This document shows positions 16,593 through 25,470 of a stretch of DNA of 64,000 nucleotides, piece after piece. This DNA is from Paludibacteraceae bacterium (lineage in GTDB: Bacteria; Bacteroidota; Bacteroidia; Bacteroidales; Paludibacteraceae). The number at the start of each line of letters is the position of its first letter. Position 1 is the stretch's first letter. The notes under the pieces are model-generated. The model did not search any database. It saw only the letters and a program-made list of their open reading frames with translations, and was not told the DNA's origin. The DNA is taken from the NCBI GenBank assembly GCA_017384225.1, contig JAFNUD010000013.1:1-64000 (forward strand). Direction: 5' to 3'. The position numbers and the translations under genes were made by a program.

Positions 16593-17768
16593 ATGGCAAA
16601 GGTTTATATTATTCTCGCTTGTTATATTATTTTCCCAATATTGATTATTGAGGCGTTCAAGCATTGGACAATTGTTCAAAAGATTGGTACTGTGGTGCTT
16701 GCCTATGCAGTAGGTATCATTGCTTCGCTTTGCGGAGTATTTGAGTTTGCTACTCCAGAAGTGACTGCTAGTTTCAGCAAACTGCAATCCACCATCATGA
16801 GTGTCACTGTGCCATTAGCGATCCCACTCATGCTCTTCAACTGTGATTTCAAACTCTGGACCAAAGCCCTTCCTAAGACGGCTTGGGCACTTGTTACAGG
16901 TCTTTTAGCAGTAGTTCTATCTGTTGTATCGGGCTATTTCATCTTCCGCAACCACGTACCTGAGGCGGCTAATGTGGCAGGTATGATGACAGGTATCTAT
17001 ACTGGCGGAACGGTGAACTTCAACGCATTGGGTGCTTCTTTGGGCGTGAACAAGTCCGTCATGGCTATTGTGCTCGCTTTCCAAATGGTGATTACGATGC
17101 CGTACATCTTCTTCCTTTTGGGTGGTGGATACAAAATCTTCCGTAAGATTCTTCCATTCAAAGACATTACCCACAGAGGTCGTTCCGACGAGGATACCGT
17201 AGAGACAGCCGACGTAGAGAATTATCGCGACATGCTCAAAAAGAATAACCTGTGGGGCATGCTCAAAGGTCTGGGACTGAGTATTATCTTCCTCGCTATC
17301 GGCGCAGGTTTAGCGTTGCTCATCACTGGCACACTCAGCGAGTTAGTAGTCATTCTCACCATCACGACCCTGTCTATCATCGCATCATTCTTCAAGAAAG
17401 TGCGCGAGTTACCTAAGACATTCGAATTAGGTATGTTCTTCATCCTGATTTTCAGCGTGATAGTCGCTTCGATGTTCAACATCCATAGTGTGAGTGGCGG
17501 TTCGCTGTATGTGGGTGGCTTCGTGCTTTGGATCATGGGCGTATCGGTAGTGCTCCATTTGATTCTCTGCCGTATAGCAAAAGTCAGTGGCGACCTCTTC
17601 TGCGTCTGCCAAGTGGGTTTGCTCTGTTCACCTCCATTCGTGCCACCTATCGCAGGTGCGATGAAGAATAAAAAAGTACTCATTTCAGGTATTGTAGTTG
17701 GTCTTGTAGGTTATGCAGTAGGCACTTATCTTGGCGCTCTACTGGCATGGATATTGGGATTAATTTAA
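16593..17768 (+). CDS. DUF819 family membrane transporter-like protein
   Basis: 391 residues, about ten or more membrane segments, two inverted halves. It matches DUF819 (YjcL-like): SVTVPLAIPLMLFNCDFK near 70-88, GMMTGIYTGGTVNFNALGASLG near 131-152, and the second-half counterpart CQVGLLCSPPFVPPIAGAM near 350. The family is thought to be a transporter, with a fold related to other two-domain elevator-type carriers; the substrate is unknown. It is probably co-transcribed with the upstream acyltransferase and the downstream outer-membrane protein gene (47 nt gap). Confidence 0.88.
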   Translation: MAKVYIILACYIIFPILIIEAFKHWTIVQKIGTVVLAYAVGIIASLCGVFEFATPEVTASFSKLQSTIMSVTVPLAIPLMLFNCDFKLWTKALPKTAWALVTGLLAVVLSVVSGYFIFRNHVPEAANVAGMMTGIYTGGTVNFNALGASLGVNKSVMAIVLAFQMVITMPYIFFLLGGGYKIFRKILPFKDITHRGRSDEDTVETADVENYRDMLKKNNLWGMLKGLGLSIIFLAIGAGLALLITGTLSELVVILTITTLSIIASFFKKVRELPKTFELGMFFILIFSVIVASMFNIHSVSGGSLYVGGFVLWIMGVSVVLHLILCRIAKVSGDLFCVCQVGLLCSPPFVPPIAGAMKNKKVLISGIVVGLVGYAVGTYLGALLAWILGLI

Positions 17769-17815
17769 AAATTGTAATAATCGTCTAAGAGAAGACGAAA
17801 TAAGAATTAAGAATT

Positions 17816-19312
17816 ATGAAACGTATATTTTTGTTTATTACCGTTGCTGTTTTGGCAATGTCCGTGCACGCAGCGAAGAAAGATAAAGTTCAAGAGGTGG
17901 ATTCTCTTGGACGCAAGATTAAAACAGGTTGGAACTTCGGCGCTTTGCCATCAGTGGGTTTTGATGCAGATTTAGGTTTCCAAGGCGGTGCGCTCGCCAA
18001 TATCTATTATTACGGGGATGGTTCACAATATCCTGAGTATATTCACTCTATTTATGCCGAGGCAGCGTACACCACAAAAAATTATGGCATTTTCCGTATC
18101 AATTTCGACAGCAAGAGTTTAATCCCCAATCACCGCTTGACAATGGATGCGACCTATCAACCCGATGCCATGTGCGATTTCTATGGTTTCAATGGTTATC
18201 AGTCGGTCTATAATCAAGATTTCCACAAATGGAAAAAAGACCCAGAGAAGATGGGTGTACTGGATGACTATCAATCGCGTGCGTTCTATAAATACAAACG
18301 CGATCTCTTCCGTTTTGCTGCGGATATTGAGGGTACGATATGGAAGAATATCAAGTGGAATGCTGGTTTGGGCGTACTTGGCTATATGATTGATGAGTGC
18401 GATATTGATATGCTCAATGGCAAGAAAAATGTCTTTGACCCTAACCTAAAGCGTTACGAGCAAAAGGCAATGAACAAGGATATAGAAGGTCTCTACGAGA
18501 AATATGTAAAGTGGGGACTTATCGACCAAGCTGAAGCACATGGAGGTTGGCATCCTTACTTGCGTGCAGGTCTTACTTACGATAGCCGCGATATGCGCGC
18601 CTGTCCTACTAAAGGTATTTATGCAGATGCTTTCTTTACCTATACCGCAGCCTTCGGCGAGCAAGCCGCTGCGGGATACAACCATTTGCAATTTAACTTT
18701 AATTTCCGCCACTATGTATCTCTTTATAAAGACCGCGTAATTTTTGCATATCGTCTTGGCACCCAAAATAATATCGCAGGCAAGTCGCCTTTCTATATGA
18801 ATAGTTACCTCAATACTATTTTTATTCAACGCGTGATGTATGAGGGACTGGGTGGAGCCAACTCACTCCGCGGTATTATGCGTAACCGTATTTTGGCAAA
18901 TGGCTTTGCATATGCTAATGTGGAACTGCGCTGCAAAGTGGCGAAGTTCGACATCGGTCGCCAACACTTCTATATCGGTTTGGCACCATTCTTTGATTTG
19001 GGTGTAATTACTCAGCCATATGAGTTGGATGAGGAAGCACTCAATAGGGCATATGCAGCTGATACCGATCCCCTCAAATTGCCGTTGAGTAGTTATTTTG
19101 CTACCGTGAAAAATTGTTGGAGTGAGACTGGTACAACAACAGAAGATATTGATCTGACTAAAACTTACTTTCCTCATATGGCAGCTGGTCTTGGTTTGAA
19201 AATAGCCATGAATGAAAACTTTGTATTATCAGTTGACTGGGCAATGGCACTCAATAAGCAAGACAACGCTAAGTGGGCTAACTTCTATATCAAAATGGGC
19301 TACTTGTTCTAA
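17816..19312 (+). CDS. BamA/TamA-like outer-membrane beta-barrel protein
   Basis: 498 residues. Signal peptide MKRIFLFITVAVLAMSVHA, no POTRA domains recognised, then alternating amphipathic strands ending in an aromatic terminal strand (FYIKMGYLF) as in outer-membrane barrels. GGANSLRGIMRNRILANG near 340-358 resembles the L6 loop [V/I/L]RG[F/Y] motif of the Omp85/D15 surface-antigen family, and GWHPYLRAGLTYDSRDMRACPTKG resembles the preceding conserved D15 segment with its T-Y-D-S-R-D. Members without POTRA domains occur in Bacteroidota. A role in outer-membrane insertion or lipid handling is possible. Two in-frame ATGs are not an issue; the first gives the signal peptide. Confidence 0.8.
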   Translation: MKRIFLFITVAVLAMSVHAAKKDKVQEVDSLGRKIKTGWNFGALPSVGFDADLGFQGGALANIYYYGDGSQYPEYIHSIYAEAAYTTKNYGIFRINFDSKSLIPNHRLTMDATYQPDAMCDFYGFNGYQSVYNQDFHKWKKDPEKMGVLDDYQSRAFYKYKRDLFRFAADIEGTIWKNIKWNAGLGVLGYMIDECDIDMLNGKKNVFDPNLKRYEQKAMNKDIEGLYEKYVKWGLIDQAEAHGGWHPYLRAGLTYDSRDMRACPTKGIYADAFFTYTAAFGEQAAAGYNHLQFNFNFRHYVSLYKDRVIFAYRLGTQNNIAGKSPFYMNSYLNTIFIQRVMYEGLGGANSLRGIMRNRILANGFAYANVELRCKVAKFDIGRQHFYIGLAPFFDLGVITQPYELDEEALNRAYAADTDPLKLPLSSYFATVKNCWSETGTTTEDIDLTKTYFPHMAAGLGLKIAMNENFVLSVDWAMALNKQDNAKWANFYIKMGYLF

Positions 19313-19323
19313 ACATTTTTGTT

Positions 19324-19387
19324 CTCCCATAGATTTCACAGAAAACACAGATAGAAAAGTTGTAAATATCTGTGTTATTCGTGGGAG
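19324..19387. repeat. Inverted repeat CACAGAT...ATCTGTG between two OMP genes
   Basis: AACACAGATA (19344-19353) pairs perfectly with TATCTGTGTT (19367-19376), framed by CTCCCA (19324-19329) and TGGGAG (19382-19387). It fills the 84-nt gap and ends about 10 nt before the next ATG. The CACAGAT/ATCTGTG type of dispersed intergenic repeat is familiar from many genomes. Confidence 0.7.
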
Positions 19388-19396
19388 ATAAAATAT

Positions 19397-20032
19397 ATGC
19401 GTTTTAGACTACTGCTTATATTGTTTTTTTTCGCTGCTGTCGCAGCAGCAAAAAACGACTCCACCGCAATTTTTCAAGGTTGCGGTGGTGGTATGATGTT
19501 GCATGCAGGCTACCTCTTTGGTGAGAACGCAAGCGCTGTCCTTCCATCAGGCGAGATTATCAGCCCACAGGGCATGACGCGTGGATTAGGAGGTTCGATG
19601 CGTGTACACCTCATGAAGCACCTGCGCGTGGGGTGCGAGGGGTTTAGTTCTACCATGAAAAGTGGCGTCACCGACAAACGCGACGTGCTGCAATCGGGCA
19701 GTTATGTGCGCACAGGTTGGGGAGGCGTATTAGCAGACGCCTGTTGGCGTAACGAGAAATGGTGGCCCTATATCGGTGGTTCAGTAGGCGGTGGTGCCAT
19801 GCGTAGTCTGTATATCGTAGAGGGCAGTCAGGACGACTGGACAGCCGAGCAGACAACCGTTTTTCACAAACAAGGCTTCGGCTATGTGAATCCGTATGTG
19901 GGTGTAGACTATTGCATCACCAAGCGCATCCATGCTACTTTTCGTCTTGATTGGATGTTGGCATTCGCCAAAGACCAACTCATCTTGCCAACGGGTCCGC
20001 GCCTCTACGTGGGCATTCTCTTCTGTCACTAA
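19397..20032 (+). CDS. Small outer-membrane beta-barrel-like protein of unknown function
   Basis: 211 residues. Signal peptide MRFRLLLILFFFAAVAAA, then Gly-rich alternating strands (GCGGGMMLHAGYLFG, GGSMRVHLMKHLRVGCEGF, YIGGSVGGGAMRSLY, RLYVGILF) resembling an eight-stranded OmpA/OmpW-like barrel with a hydrophobic last strand. No named family recognised. Several Cys residues (in GCGGG, VGCEG, DACW, VDYCI, LFCH) are unusual for an outer-membrane protein and could form disulfides. It follows the BamA/TamA-like gene and ends at a strong terminator. Confidence 0.7.
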   Translation: MRFRLLLILFFFAAVAAAKNDSTAIFQGCGGGMMLHAGYLFGENASAVLPSGEIISPQGMTRGLGGSMRVHLMKHLRVGCEGFSSTMKSGVTDKRDVLQSGSYVRTGWGGVLADACWRNEKWWPYIGGSVGGGAMRSLYIVEGSQDDWTAEQTTVFHKQGFGYVNPYVGVDYCITKRIHATFRLDWMLAFAKDQLILPTGPRLYVGILFCH

Positions 20033-20037
20033 AATAC

Positions 20038-20063
20038 AATCGCACCAAAAAGTGCGATTTTTT
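20038..20063 (+). terminator. Rho-independent terminator
   Basis: AATCGCAC (20038-20045), loop of six, GTGCGATT (20052-20059), then a T-run. Ends the 15.5-20.0 kb unit. Confidence 0.9.
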
Positions 20064-20262
20064 GGTCATACCTTTCGAAACCACTCGGTTACCACTCTGA
20101 ACTTCCAGCCACCCCTATAATTTGCGTAAGCAATTCTTACTCCCCCCTATCCACTGCATTTTCATCCCTCTCGGTCATGTTCCCCCATCGGTCATTATAT
20201 TTTGTAGCTTACCCCTAATCTCATTAATTTCCAATTAAAAAATCGCTTTTTCTGCATTTTTT

Positions 20263-20293
20263 TTGCTCAATTAAAAAAAATGTTGTATCTTTG
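20263..20293 (+). promoter_or_regulatory. Promoter of the long leader and lipoprotein operon
   Basis: TTG at 20263-20265, 20-nt spacer, TATCTTTG at 20286-20293. It lies about 495 nt before the first start codon downstream. Confidence 0.8.
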
Positions 20294-20298
20294 CGACC

Positions 20299-20620
20299 TA
20301 AAAGAATCGTTCGAGCAATTGAGCGAGACGAGAACCCGCGCCGGGGATGTCTGTAATAGGAATATTAACTATTAATTGTTAACTATTATCTATCATCGGC
20401 AGAGGGGGCAGACATACATAAAAGGCGTTTGTTGGCGCTATGTTCTGATGACTTGAAATCTCGCAAGTTTCAAAGACTGATATCAGGAACATTGCAACGA
20501 TGAATGTCCTACGGGATATAAGATTATCCCTCTTGTGCCTATTTGGTACGTCTTTTGCGTATATGCGTATGCGCACACGCGTACCTTAACTATTGTAGCA
20601 CGAGAGTATATTTTATATTC
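20299..20620 (+). ncRNA. Candidate structured RNA or 5' leader
   Basis: Starts where the promoter predicts. Pairings visible: ATGTCTG (20347-20353) with CAGACAT (20409-20415); AGGAACATT with AATGTCCT within 20486-20511; GGGATA-TAAGAT-TATCCC within 20514-20531; GGTACG (20545-20550) with CGTACC (20580-20585) enclosing TGCG/CGCA repeats. A TTAACTATTAATTGTTAACTA micro-repeat sits in the loop of the first stem. It does not match tmRNA, RNase P RNA or any riboswitch that I recognise. It may be an independent small RNA or a regulatory leader for the operon beginning at 20789. Confidence 0.45.
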
Positions 20621-20788
20621 GGCGTGGGCTTCGCGTTGTCGGTTTCGATATCAAGGCAATGCGAGAGCCTCAAGTCGTGGAACTGGCAAGAGCAAGTTTC
20701 ACGCTTTTTTGTTGTGTCTAATTGGTTGAAAGAAAACTCATTAAAGATGAGCTTAAAGCTAATATTAACTAATTAAAACAACAAAACA

Positions 20789-21385
20789 ATGAAAAAGATT
20801 CAATCTTTAGCAGTCGTTATGCTGACTGCAATCATTCTCTGTTCTTGCGGAGCAAAACAAGTGGTAGCACAAAGCAAGCAAACCCAAAATCCTTTTGGTG
20901 AGACATTCGAGGCCCCATGCCAAGTGTATGACACAAAGCAAGATTTTGCTGCCTCAACTAGTTTTCGTGGATCAAGTATGCAACGCAATGAAGTACAAAA
21001 GAATGCACTTTTAGCAGCTCAAGATTTGATTCGTTTGAAAATGCAACATGCTTACAAAGGTATGGTTAGCGAGTATTCTGCATCTGTTGGTAATAATCGC
21101 GGCAACGATGTAGAGCGCAAAATGAATTCTGCTGGCGACCGTATCATTGATGCGATTATCAACGAGACAATGCAATCTTGCGTGCGTTGGAGTGGTATCT
21201 ATGATGATGGCGACATTGAGTGCTATATCGCTATTGAAATCTCTAAAGAAGAAACTGCTCGCCGTATTTCCAAAGAGGTTAAAGACCACTTGACACAAGA
21301 CGAAAAAGACCGCATTGGTTTCAACGAAGAACAATATCGCGAGAAGATGCAACAACGTTTTGAGGAGTACAAAGAAAACCACTAA
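20789..21385 (+). CDS. Lipoprotein, LPP20-like
   Basis: 198 residues. Lipoprotein signal MKKIQSLAVVMLTAIILCSC (Cys20). The body has a segment MQRNEVQKNALLAAQDLIRLKM followed by strands and a charged C-terminal helix (KDHLTQDEKDRIGFNEEQYREKMQQRF, in two blocks). The helix rich in N.A...A......A followed by strands resembles the LPP20/FlgP-type lipoprotein domain. Function unknown in this group. The next gene starts 5 nt after its stop and contains a similar domain, so they probably form a pair in the envelope. It is the first gene after the structured leader. Confidence 0.7.
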   Translation: MKKIQSLAVVMLTAIILCSCGAKQVVAQSKQTQNPFGETFEAPCQVYDTKQDFAASTSFRGSSMQRNEVQKNALLAAQDLIRLKMQHAYKGMVSEYSASVGNNRGNDVERKMNSAGDRIIDAIINETMQSCVRWSGIYDDGDIECYIAIEISKEETARRISKEVKDHLTQDEKDRIGFNEEQYREKMQQRFEEYKENH

Positions 21386-21390
21386 TCCGT

Positions 21391-22176
21391 ATGCGTCGTA
21401 TTTTAATTATTGTAATAGGTACCCTGCTGTTGCAGGGTGCCTATGCACAAAACGCCCAACCTCCCAAATGGATAGAGGGATATTTTGAAGAAGCCAAACA
21501 CTCGTATGTAGAAGTGGTTTCTGCCGTGGGGTACGAACCTGACAATGCTCGCAAAAAGGCTATGCAAATAGTCATAGAACGCCGTAGCTTAGCGAGTGGC
21601 ACACAAGCTACCGTGTCTATGGTAGGCAATGATGTACAAGTAAAAAGTGATCACGATTTGATTGCTAAAGCTCGCGTCGTAGATGAATATATAGAGCACA
21701 TAGAAGCAGGACAATATCGTGTTTACCTTTTGGTACAAACAGCCAAGAATCCCACACTACCATTTGATCCCGTAACCGTGTCTGAAAAATATCCTTTTTC
21801 TGCTCGTGTATTTGTTCCTGGTATGGCTCAGTTACACAAAGGCAGCGTTGGCAAAGGTGCAACTATGATAGCTGGAGAAGTATTGATGATTGGTGGTATT
21901 GTTGCAACAGAATGCCTACGTCAAAACTATGCCCAACAAATTACAACAACACATAATGCTACGCTCAAGCAGTACTATGCGCAAAATGCTAATATCTGCA
22001 ATATTACTCGCAATGTCTGCATTGCTGGTGCGGTAGCATGCTATGCATGGAATGTGATCGATGGTATTGTTGCAAAAGGTAACAAGCATATTTTAATCGG
22101 TAATATAGCTCAACTGCGCTTTGCACCTTATGCTACAATAGAAGATGCAGGTTTAGCGATTAATTGTACATTCTAA
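21391..22176 (+). CDS. Secreted/membrane protein with LPP20-like domain and DUF5683-like tail
   Basis: 261 residues. Signal peptide MRRILIIVIGTLLLQGAYA. The N-terminal half (SYVEVVSAVGYEPDNARKKA...DEYIEHIEAGQYRVYLLVQ) resembles an LPP20-type fold like its upstream neighbour. The second half begins VPGMAQLHKGSVGKGATMIAGE with hydrophobic helices (VLMIGGIVATE, NVCIAGAVACYAWNVIDG), which resembles DUF5683-type membrane segments. Probably an envelope partner of the preceding lipoprotein; the 5-nt gap argues for coupled translation. Confidence 0.68.
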   Translation: MRRILIIVIGTLLLQGAYAQNAQPPKWIEGYFEEAKHSYVEVVSAVGYEPDNARKKAMQIVIERRSLASGTQATVSMVGNDVQVKSDHDLIAKARVVDEYIEHIEAGQYRVYLLVQTAKNPTLPFDPVTVSEKYPFSARVFVPGMAQLHKGSVGKGATMIAGEVLMIGGIVATECLRQNYAQQITTTHNATLKQYYAQNANICNITRNVCIAGAVACYAWNVIDGIVAKGNKHILIGNIAQLRFAPYATIEDAGLAINCTF

Positions 22177-22200
22177 AAATCAACGCAATAATAATTAATT

Positions 22201-22530
22201 ATGAAACGAACATTATTTCTCACCTTCTTGTGTGGAGCACTTGCCTGTTTTACATCTTGTGAGCCTATTGTTTATGACACTTTCGGCACCTTATCTGGCA
22301 CGGTAGTAGAAATGGCAACAGGTGATGTGATTGCAGGTGCAGTGGTAACTCTGGCTCCAAGTGGTAAAAACACATACACGGGTGTGGACGGTTTCTTTGA
22401 GTTCCAAGATTTAGAAGCACAACAATACACATTGACGGTTCAAGCAACAGGCTATAGCACGAATCGCAAAACAGTCACTGTCGTTGCAGGTGCTACAGAA
22501 AAAGTAAATATCACTTTGGAGAAACGCTAA
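22201..22530 (+). CDS. Small lipoprotein with one CarboxypepD_reg domain
   Basis: 109 residues. Lipoprotein signal ending ACFTSC (Cys20), then one carboxypeptidase-regulatory-like beta-sandwich: LSGTVVEMATGDVIAGAVVTL, FFEFQDLEAQQYTLTVQATGY, KTVTVVAGATEKVNITLEK. This is the minimal member of a run of five paralogous lipoproteins (22201-30696) that all begin with a lipobox and this domain. Cell-surface or periplasmic; binding role likely but unproven. Confidence 0.85.
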   Translation: MKRTLFLTFLCGALACFTSCEPIVYDTFGTLSGTVVEMATGDVIAGAVVTLAPSGKNTYTGVDGFFEFQDLEAQQYTLTVQATGYSTNRKTVTVVAGATEKVNITLEKR

Positions 22531-22581
22531 TCTTTATTATTACTATGATTAAAGATTAAGATTCTTATACACCGAATAATT

Positions 22582-24225
22582 ATGAAAAAAACTCTCTGTT
22601 TCCTTTTGGGTATATTGTTAATAGGTAGTATATTTCAATCATGCCAACCTGAAGTAGTGTTGCCTGGTGGCATCTATGGTACGGCACTTGATAAAATCAC
22701 AGGTGAACCCATACGTAATGCTGAAGTTAGATTATCTCCAAGTAGTAAAACGACCGTTGTCGGTAGCAATGGCACGTTTGAGTTTATTAACCTTGATGCA
22801 GGGCAATACACTGTTGGTATTGAAGCTGCTGGGTATGAATACAACAGCAAGACAGTTACGGTCGTTTCTGGAAAAAACACCACTTGTGATTTCCATTTGG
22901 AGAAGGTCATTATAGATCAGGTAGTGGATATCACACCTTCTTCTCTTAATTTTGGAACCACCCAAAATCAACTGTCAATCACTATCACAAATAAAGGAGC
23001 AGAAGATACTGCTTGGTCGCTGGATTTGGGTAGCTGCCAATGGCTGTCCGCTAACCCCGTTTCGGGACGGATAGGTGCAGGTAAAACACAAGCCATCATC
23101 TTTTCAGTAGATCGCTCATTGTTGCAAAAAGATGAGACAGCAGTTGTTACCTTATCTGCTTTTGGCAATTCATATCCAATAAATGTGTCTTGCGCTATTG
23201 TGCAAAACAAAGGCGTTATGAATGTTAGCCCAACCGTATTGAGTTTTGGTGAAGATGCCAACGAAATGAGTTTTACAATCAAGAACTTAGGCAATGCCAA
23301 TCTCAATTGGTACACGCAGGGACTATCTGCATCTTGCTTGTCGTTATCCGAAAACAATGGTACACTCGCCTCTGGTGCGAGCAAAGTGATTAGAGTGTCG
23401 CTAAACAGAAACCTATTAACTGGTGATTTATATACTTCGTTTATCGTCTCAGACGGATCTACCGAGCAAGAGATTCAAGTTTCTGCCACTAAGAAAGTGT
23501 TGCGCCCAATCATGAATGTTAGCCCAGCGGTATTGGATTTTGGCGATAGCAGCACCTCTAAAACCTTTACTATCAGCAACTCAGGAACAGCCAACTTAGA
23601 TTGGTCCTTGCTGGATGCATCCAATCCATGCTTGACTTTCTCTGATTATTCAGGTTCTATTGCCCCCGGCGGCAAACAAACCGTAAAAATCACATTAGAT
23701 CGTGCAGCTATGGCTGCTAATTTGAACGCAGTTGTCAAAGTGTCGGATGGCACCAATACCCAGTCTATCACCATCAAAGCTACGTATGTGTATGTAGAGG
23801 ATTATTCTTCTGCGATTGTTGAGAGTTTCGATAATAGATTTAAGTGTGATATCATAAGCTGCAAACGCAATGGCTCAAAAGTAGAGTTCAAATTTAAGCT
23901 AACCAGTATAGGTCTGGGAGATGTAGAAGTTACCATATTTGGCAATCAAGGCAATAGTAACTCTACTATTATTGCTGATAATTTAGGTACTCAGTACGCA
24001 GGTAGCGTGCTTACTTTGGGAACTCAATCTAATTCTTCTTACACCAATGGCTATGTAAGATCTCCGCTGCTGGAATACGTACCTATTAATGGTAGTGCCA
24101 CAATCCCCGGCGTTCCAAGCGGTGCAACATCCTTGCATATCAAATTGAATGTAAGTGTATGGAGCAATGGTAATTATATCGCCAATAGTGATTGGATTAA
24201 AATCAGCAATCTGCCTATCTATTAA
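22582..24225 (+). CDS. Modular lipoprotein: CarboxypepD_reg, three BACON/ASH-like domains, shared C-terminal domain
   Basis: 547 residues. Lipoprotein signal (Cys21 in FQSC), CarboxypepD_reg domain at about 28-110, then three BACON/ASH-like immunoglobulin-type repeats (about 115-205, 210-300, 308-400), each starting with a variant of NVSP.VL.FG and containing a NLGNANLNW-like strand. The C-terminal domain (about 406-547, starting DYSSAIVESFDNR) is near-duplicated in the next gene, at residues 203-343, and is otherwise unrecognised. BACON domains in Bacteroidales are associated with binding of carbohydrates or mucin. Part of the paralogous run. Confidence 0.85.
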   Translation: MKKTLCFLLGILLIGSIFQSCQPEVVLPGGIYGTALDKITGEPIRNAEVRLSPSSKTTVVGSNGTFEFINLDAGQYTVGIEAAGYEYNSKTVTVVSGKNTTCDFHLEKVIIDQVVDITPSSLNFGTTQNQLSITITNKGAEDTAWSLDLGSCQWLSANPVSGRIGAGKTQAIIFSVDRSLLQKDETAVVTLSAFGNSYPINVSCAIVQNKGVMNVSPTVLSFGEDANEMSFTIKNLGNANLNWYTQGLSASCLSLSENNGTLASGASKVIRVSLNRNLLTGDLYTSFIVSDGSTEQEIQVSATKKVLRPIMNVSPAVLDFGDSSTSKTFTISNSGTANLDWSLLDASNPCLTFSDYSGSIAPGGKQTVKITLDRAAMAANLNAVVKVSDGTNTQSITIKATYVYVEDYSSAIVESFDNRFKCDIISCKRNGSKVEFKFKLTSIGLGDVEVTIFGNQGNSNSTIIADNLGTQYAGSVLTLGTQSNSSYTNGYVRSPLLEYVPINGSATIPGVPSGATSLHIKLNVSVWSNGNYIANSDWIKISNLPIY

Positions 24226-24275
24226 TGAATATTTCTATAAAGGAATTCTGGTAAAATAACAAAATACTATAAATA

Positions 24276-25307
24276 ATGAAAACAATTAAATCTGTTCTTT
24301 TTTTCTTAGTCGTTGTCTTATTTGCGTCTTGTGGGGAATTATTTAATACTCCTGATACTCCAGACAACAAAAACACATTAGGTAGTATCTACGGACTTGT
24401 ATGCGACAGTGAAACCTTAGATGAAATAGCTGGTGCTACGGTATCTATCAACTCAATCAATAAATCTACCACTTCTAACGAAGAAGGTTTTTACTATTTA
24501 CACGATTTAGAGGCGGGACGATACTTGGTTTCTGCATCGGCTACTGGTTATCATCCTATAGAGGGTTCCGTGGCTGTAGAAGCGGGCAAAGATACCATGA
24601 TTTTTATTTATTTAGAAAAAATCGCTACTACTGCCAACCTTACAGGAACTGTCGTAGATAGCGAAACTGGCGAAAAGATTGCTGGTGCTAAAGTGGTTGT
24701 AAACCCAGGCAATTTATCCACTTATTCAAATAAGGATGGATACTATGAGTTTGAGAATTTGGAAGTGGGAAAATATACCATTACTGCATCAGCAGATTTC
24801 TATGCAGATGTAGAAGGAGAGATTGAATTAACTGCTGCTGGAGCAAATATCACCATCAAAATGACAAGAACGGTCGTAGAGGATTATTCTTCTGTAATTG
24901 TTGAAAGTTTTGATAACCGAATGAAGGCCGATATCGTAAGTTGTAGACGTATAGGATCAAAGGTAGAGTTCAATTTCCAATTAACCAGTGTCGGTATGGG
25001 AGATGTAGAAGTTACCATATTTGGCAATCAAGGTAATAGTACCTCCACCATTATTGCTGATAATTTAGGCAATCTATACTCTGGCAGTGTGCTTACTTTG
25101 GGAACTCAATCTAATTCTTCTTACACCAATGGATATGTAAAATCTCCGTTATTGGAATATGTGCCAGTTAAAGCCAGCGTAACAATCCCTGACGTACCCA
25201 ATAATGCAGAACTCCTGCATATCAAATTGAATGTAAGTGTATGGAGTAATGGTAATTATATTGCTAATAGTGATTGGATTAAAATCAGCAATTTGCCTAT
25301 CTATTGA
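24276..25307 (+). CDS. Modular lipoprotein: two CarboxypepD_reg domains plus shared C-terminal domain
   Basis: 343 residues. Lipoprotein signal ending LFASC (Cys19). CarboxypepD_reg domains at about 33-115 and 118-197. The C-terminal domain (203-343) is highly similar, also at the DNA level, to that of the upstream gene: both share DVEVTIFGNQGNS, LTLGTQSNSSYTNGYV and end in DWIKISNLPIY. So the two genes differ by exchange of the middle modules (three BACON-like repeats versus a second CarboxypepD_reg). Surface location and binding function are inferred. Confidence 0.85.
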   Translation: MKTIKSVLFFLVVVLFASCGELFNTPDTPDNKNTLGSIYGLVCDSETLDEIAGATVSINSINKSTTSNEEGFYYLHDLEAGRYLVSASATGYHPIEGSVAVEAGKDTMIFIYLEKIATTANLTGTVVDSETGEKIAGAKVVVNPGNLSTYSNKDGYYEFENLEVGKYTITASADFYADVEGEIELTAAGANITIKMTRTVVEDYSSVIVESFDNRMKADIVSCRRIGSKVEFNFQLTSVGMGDVEVTIFGNQGNSTSTIIADNLGNLYSGSVLTLGTQSNSSYTNGYVKSPLLEYVPVKASVTIPDVPNNAELLHIKLNVSVWSNGNYIANSDWIKISNLPIY

Positions 25308-25328
25308 TATGTCTAATAACCAAACACA

Positions 25329-25470
25329 ATGAAAAAATCGCTCTATCTTCTTGGTCTGCTACTCGTTTGTGGCATATACCAAGCATGTGCGCCAGAAGAT
25401 TTACCTGGCAGTATTTATGGTACAGTGGTGGACAAAGCCACTGGTGAGCCGATTAAGTCGGCAGGTGTAG
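25329..25470. repeat. 5' copy of a near-identical gene-start segment
   Basis: This 142-nt segment and 27556-27700 differ by one in-frame 3-nt indel (an extra CTT) and three substitutions, all in the signal peptide and first domain. The downstream parts diverge quickly. This points to recent duplication or gene conversion. Confidence 0.85.

Larger units (their letters stand above)
20064..20788. other. 725-bp gene-free region: spacer, promoter, and long structured leader
   Basis: The first half (20064-20262) is AT-rich with no visible feature. A sigma-A promoter lies at 20263-20293. From about 20299 to the ATG at 20789 is a roughly 490-nt stretch with no credible gene but several stems, described separately. 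Short open frames here lack ribosome sites and family resemblance. Confidence 0.6.

Noticed and set aside
20535..20776. Short plus-strand open frames in the leader at 20.5-20.8 kb
   Set aside because: They overlap several RNA stems, have no Shine-Dalgarno-like site and unnatural composition; treated as non-coding.
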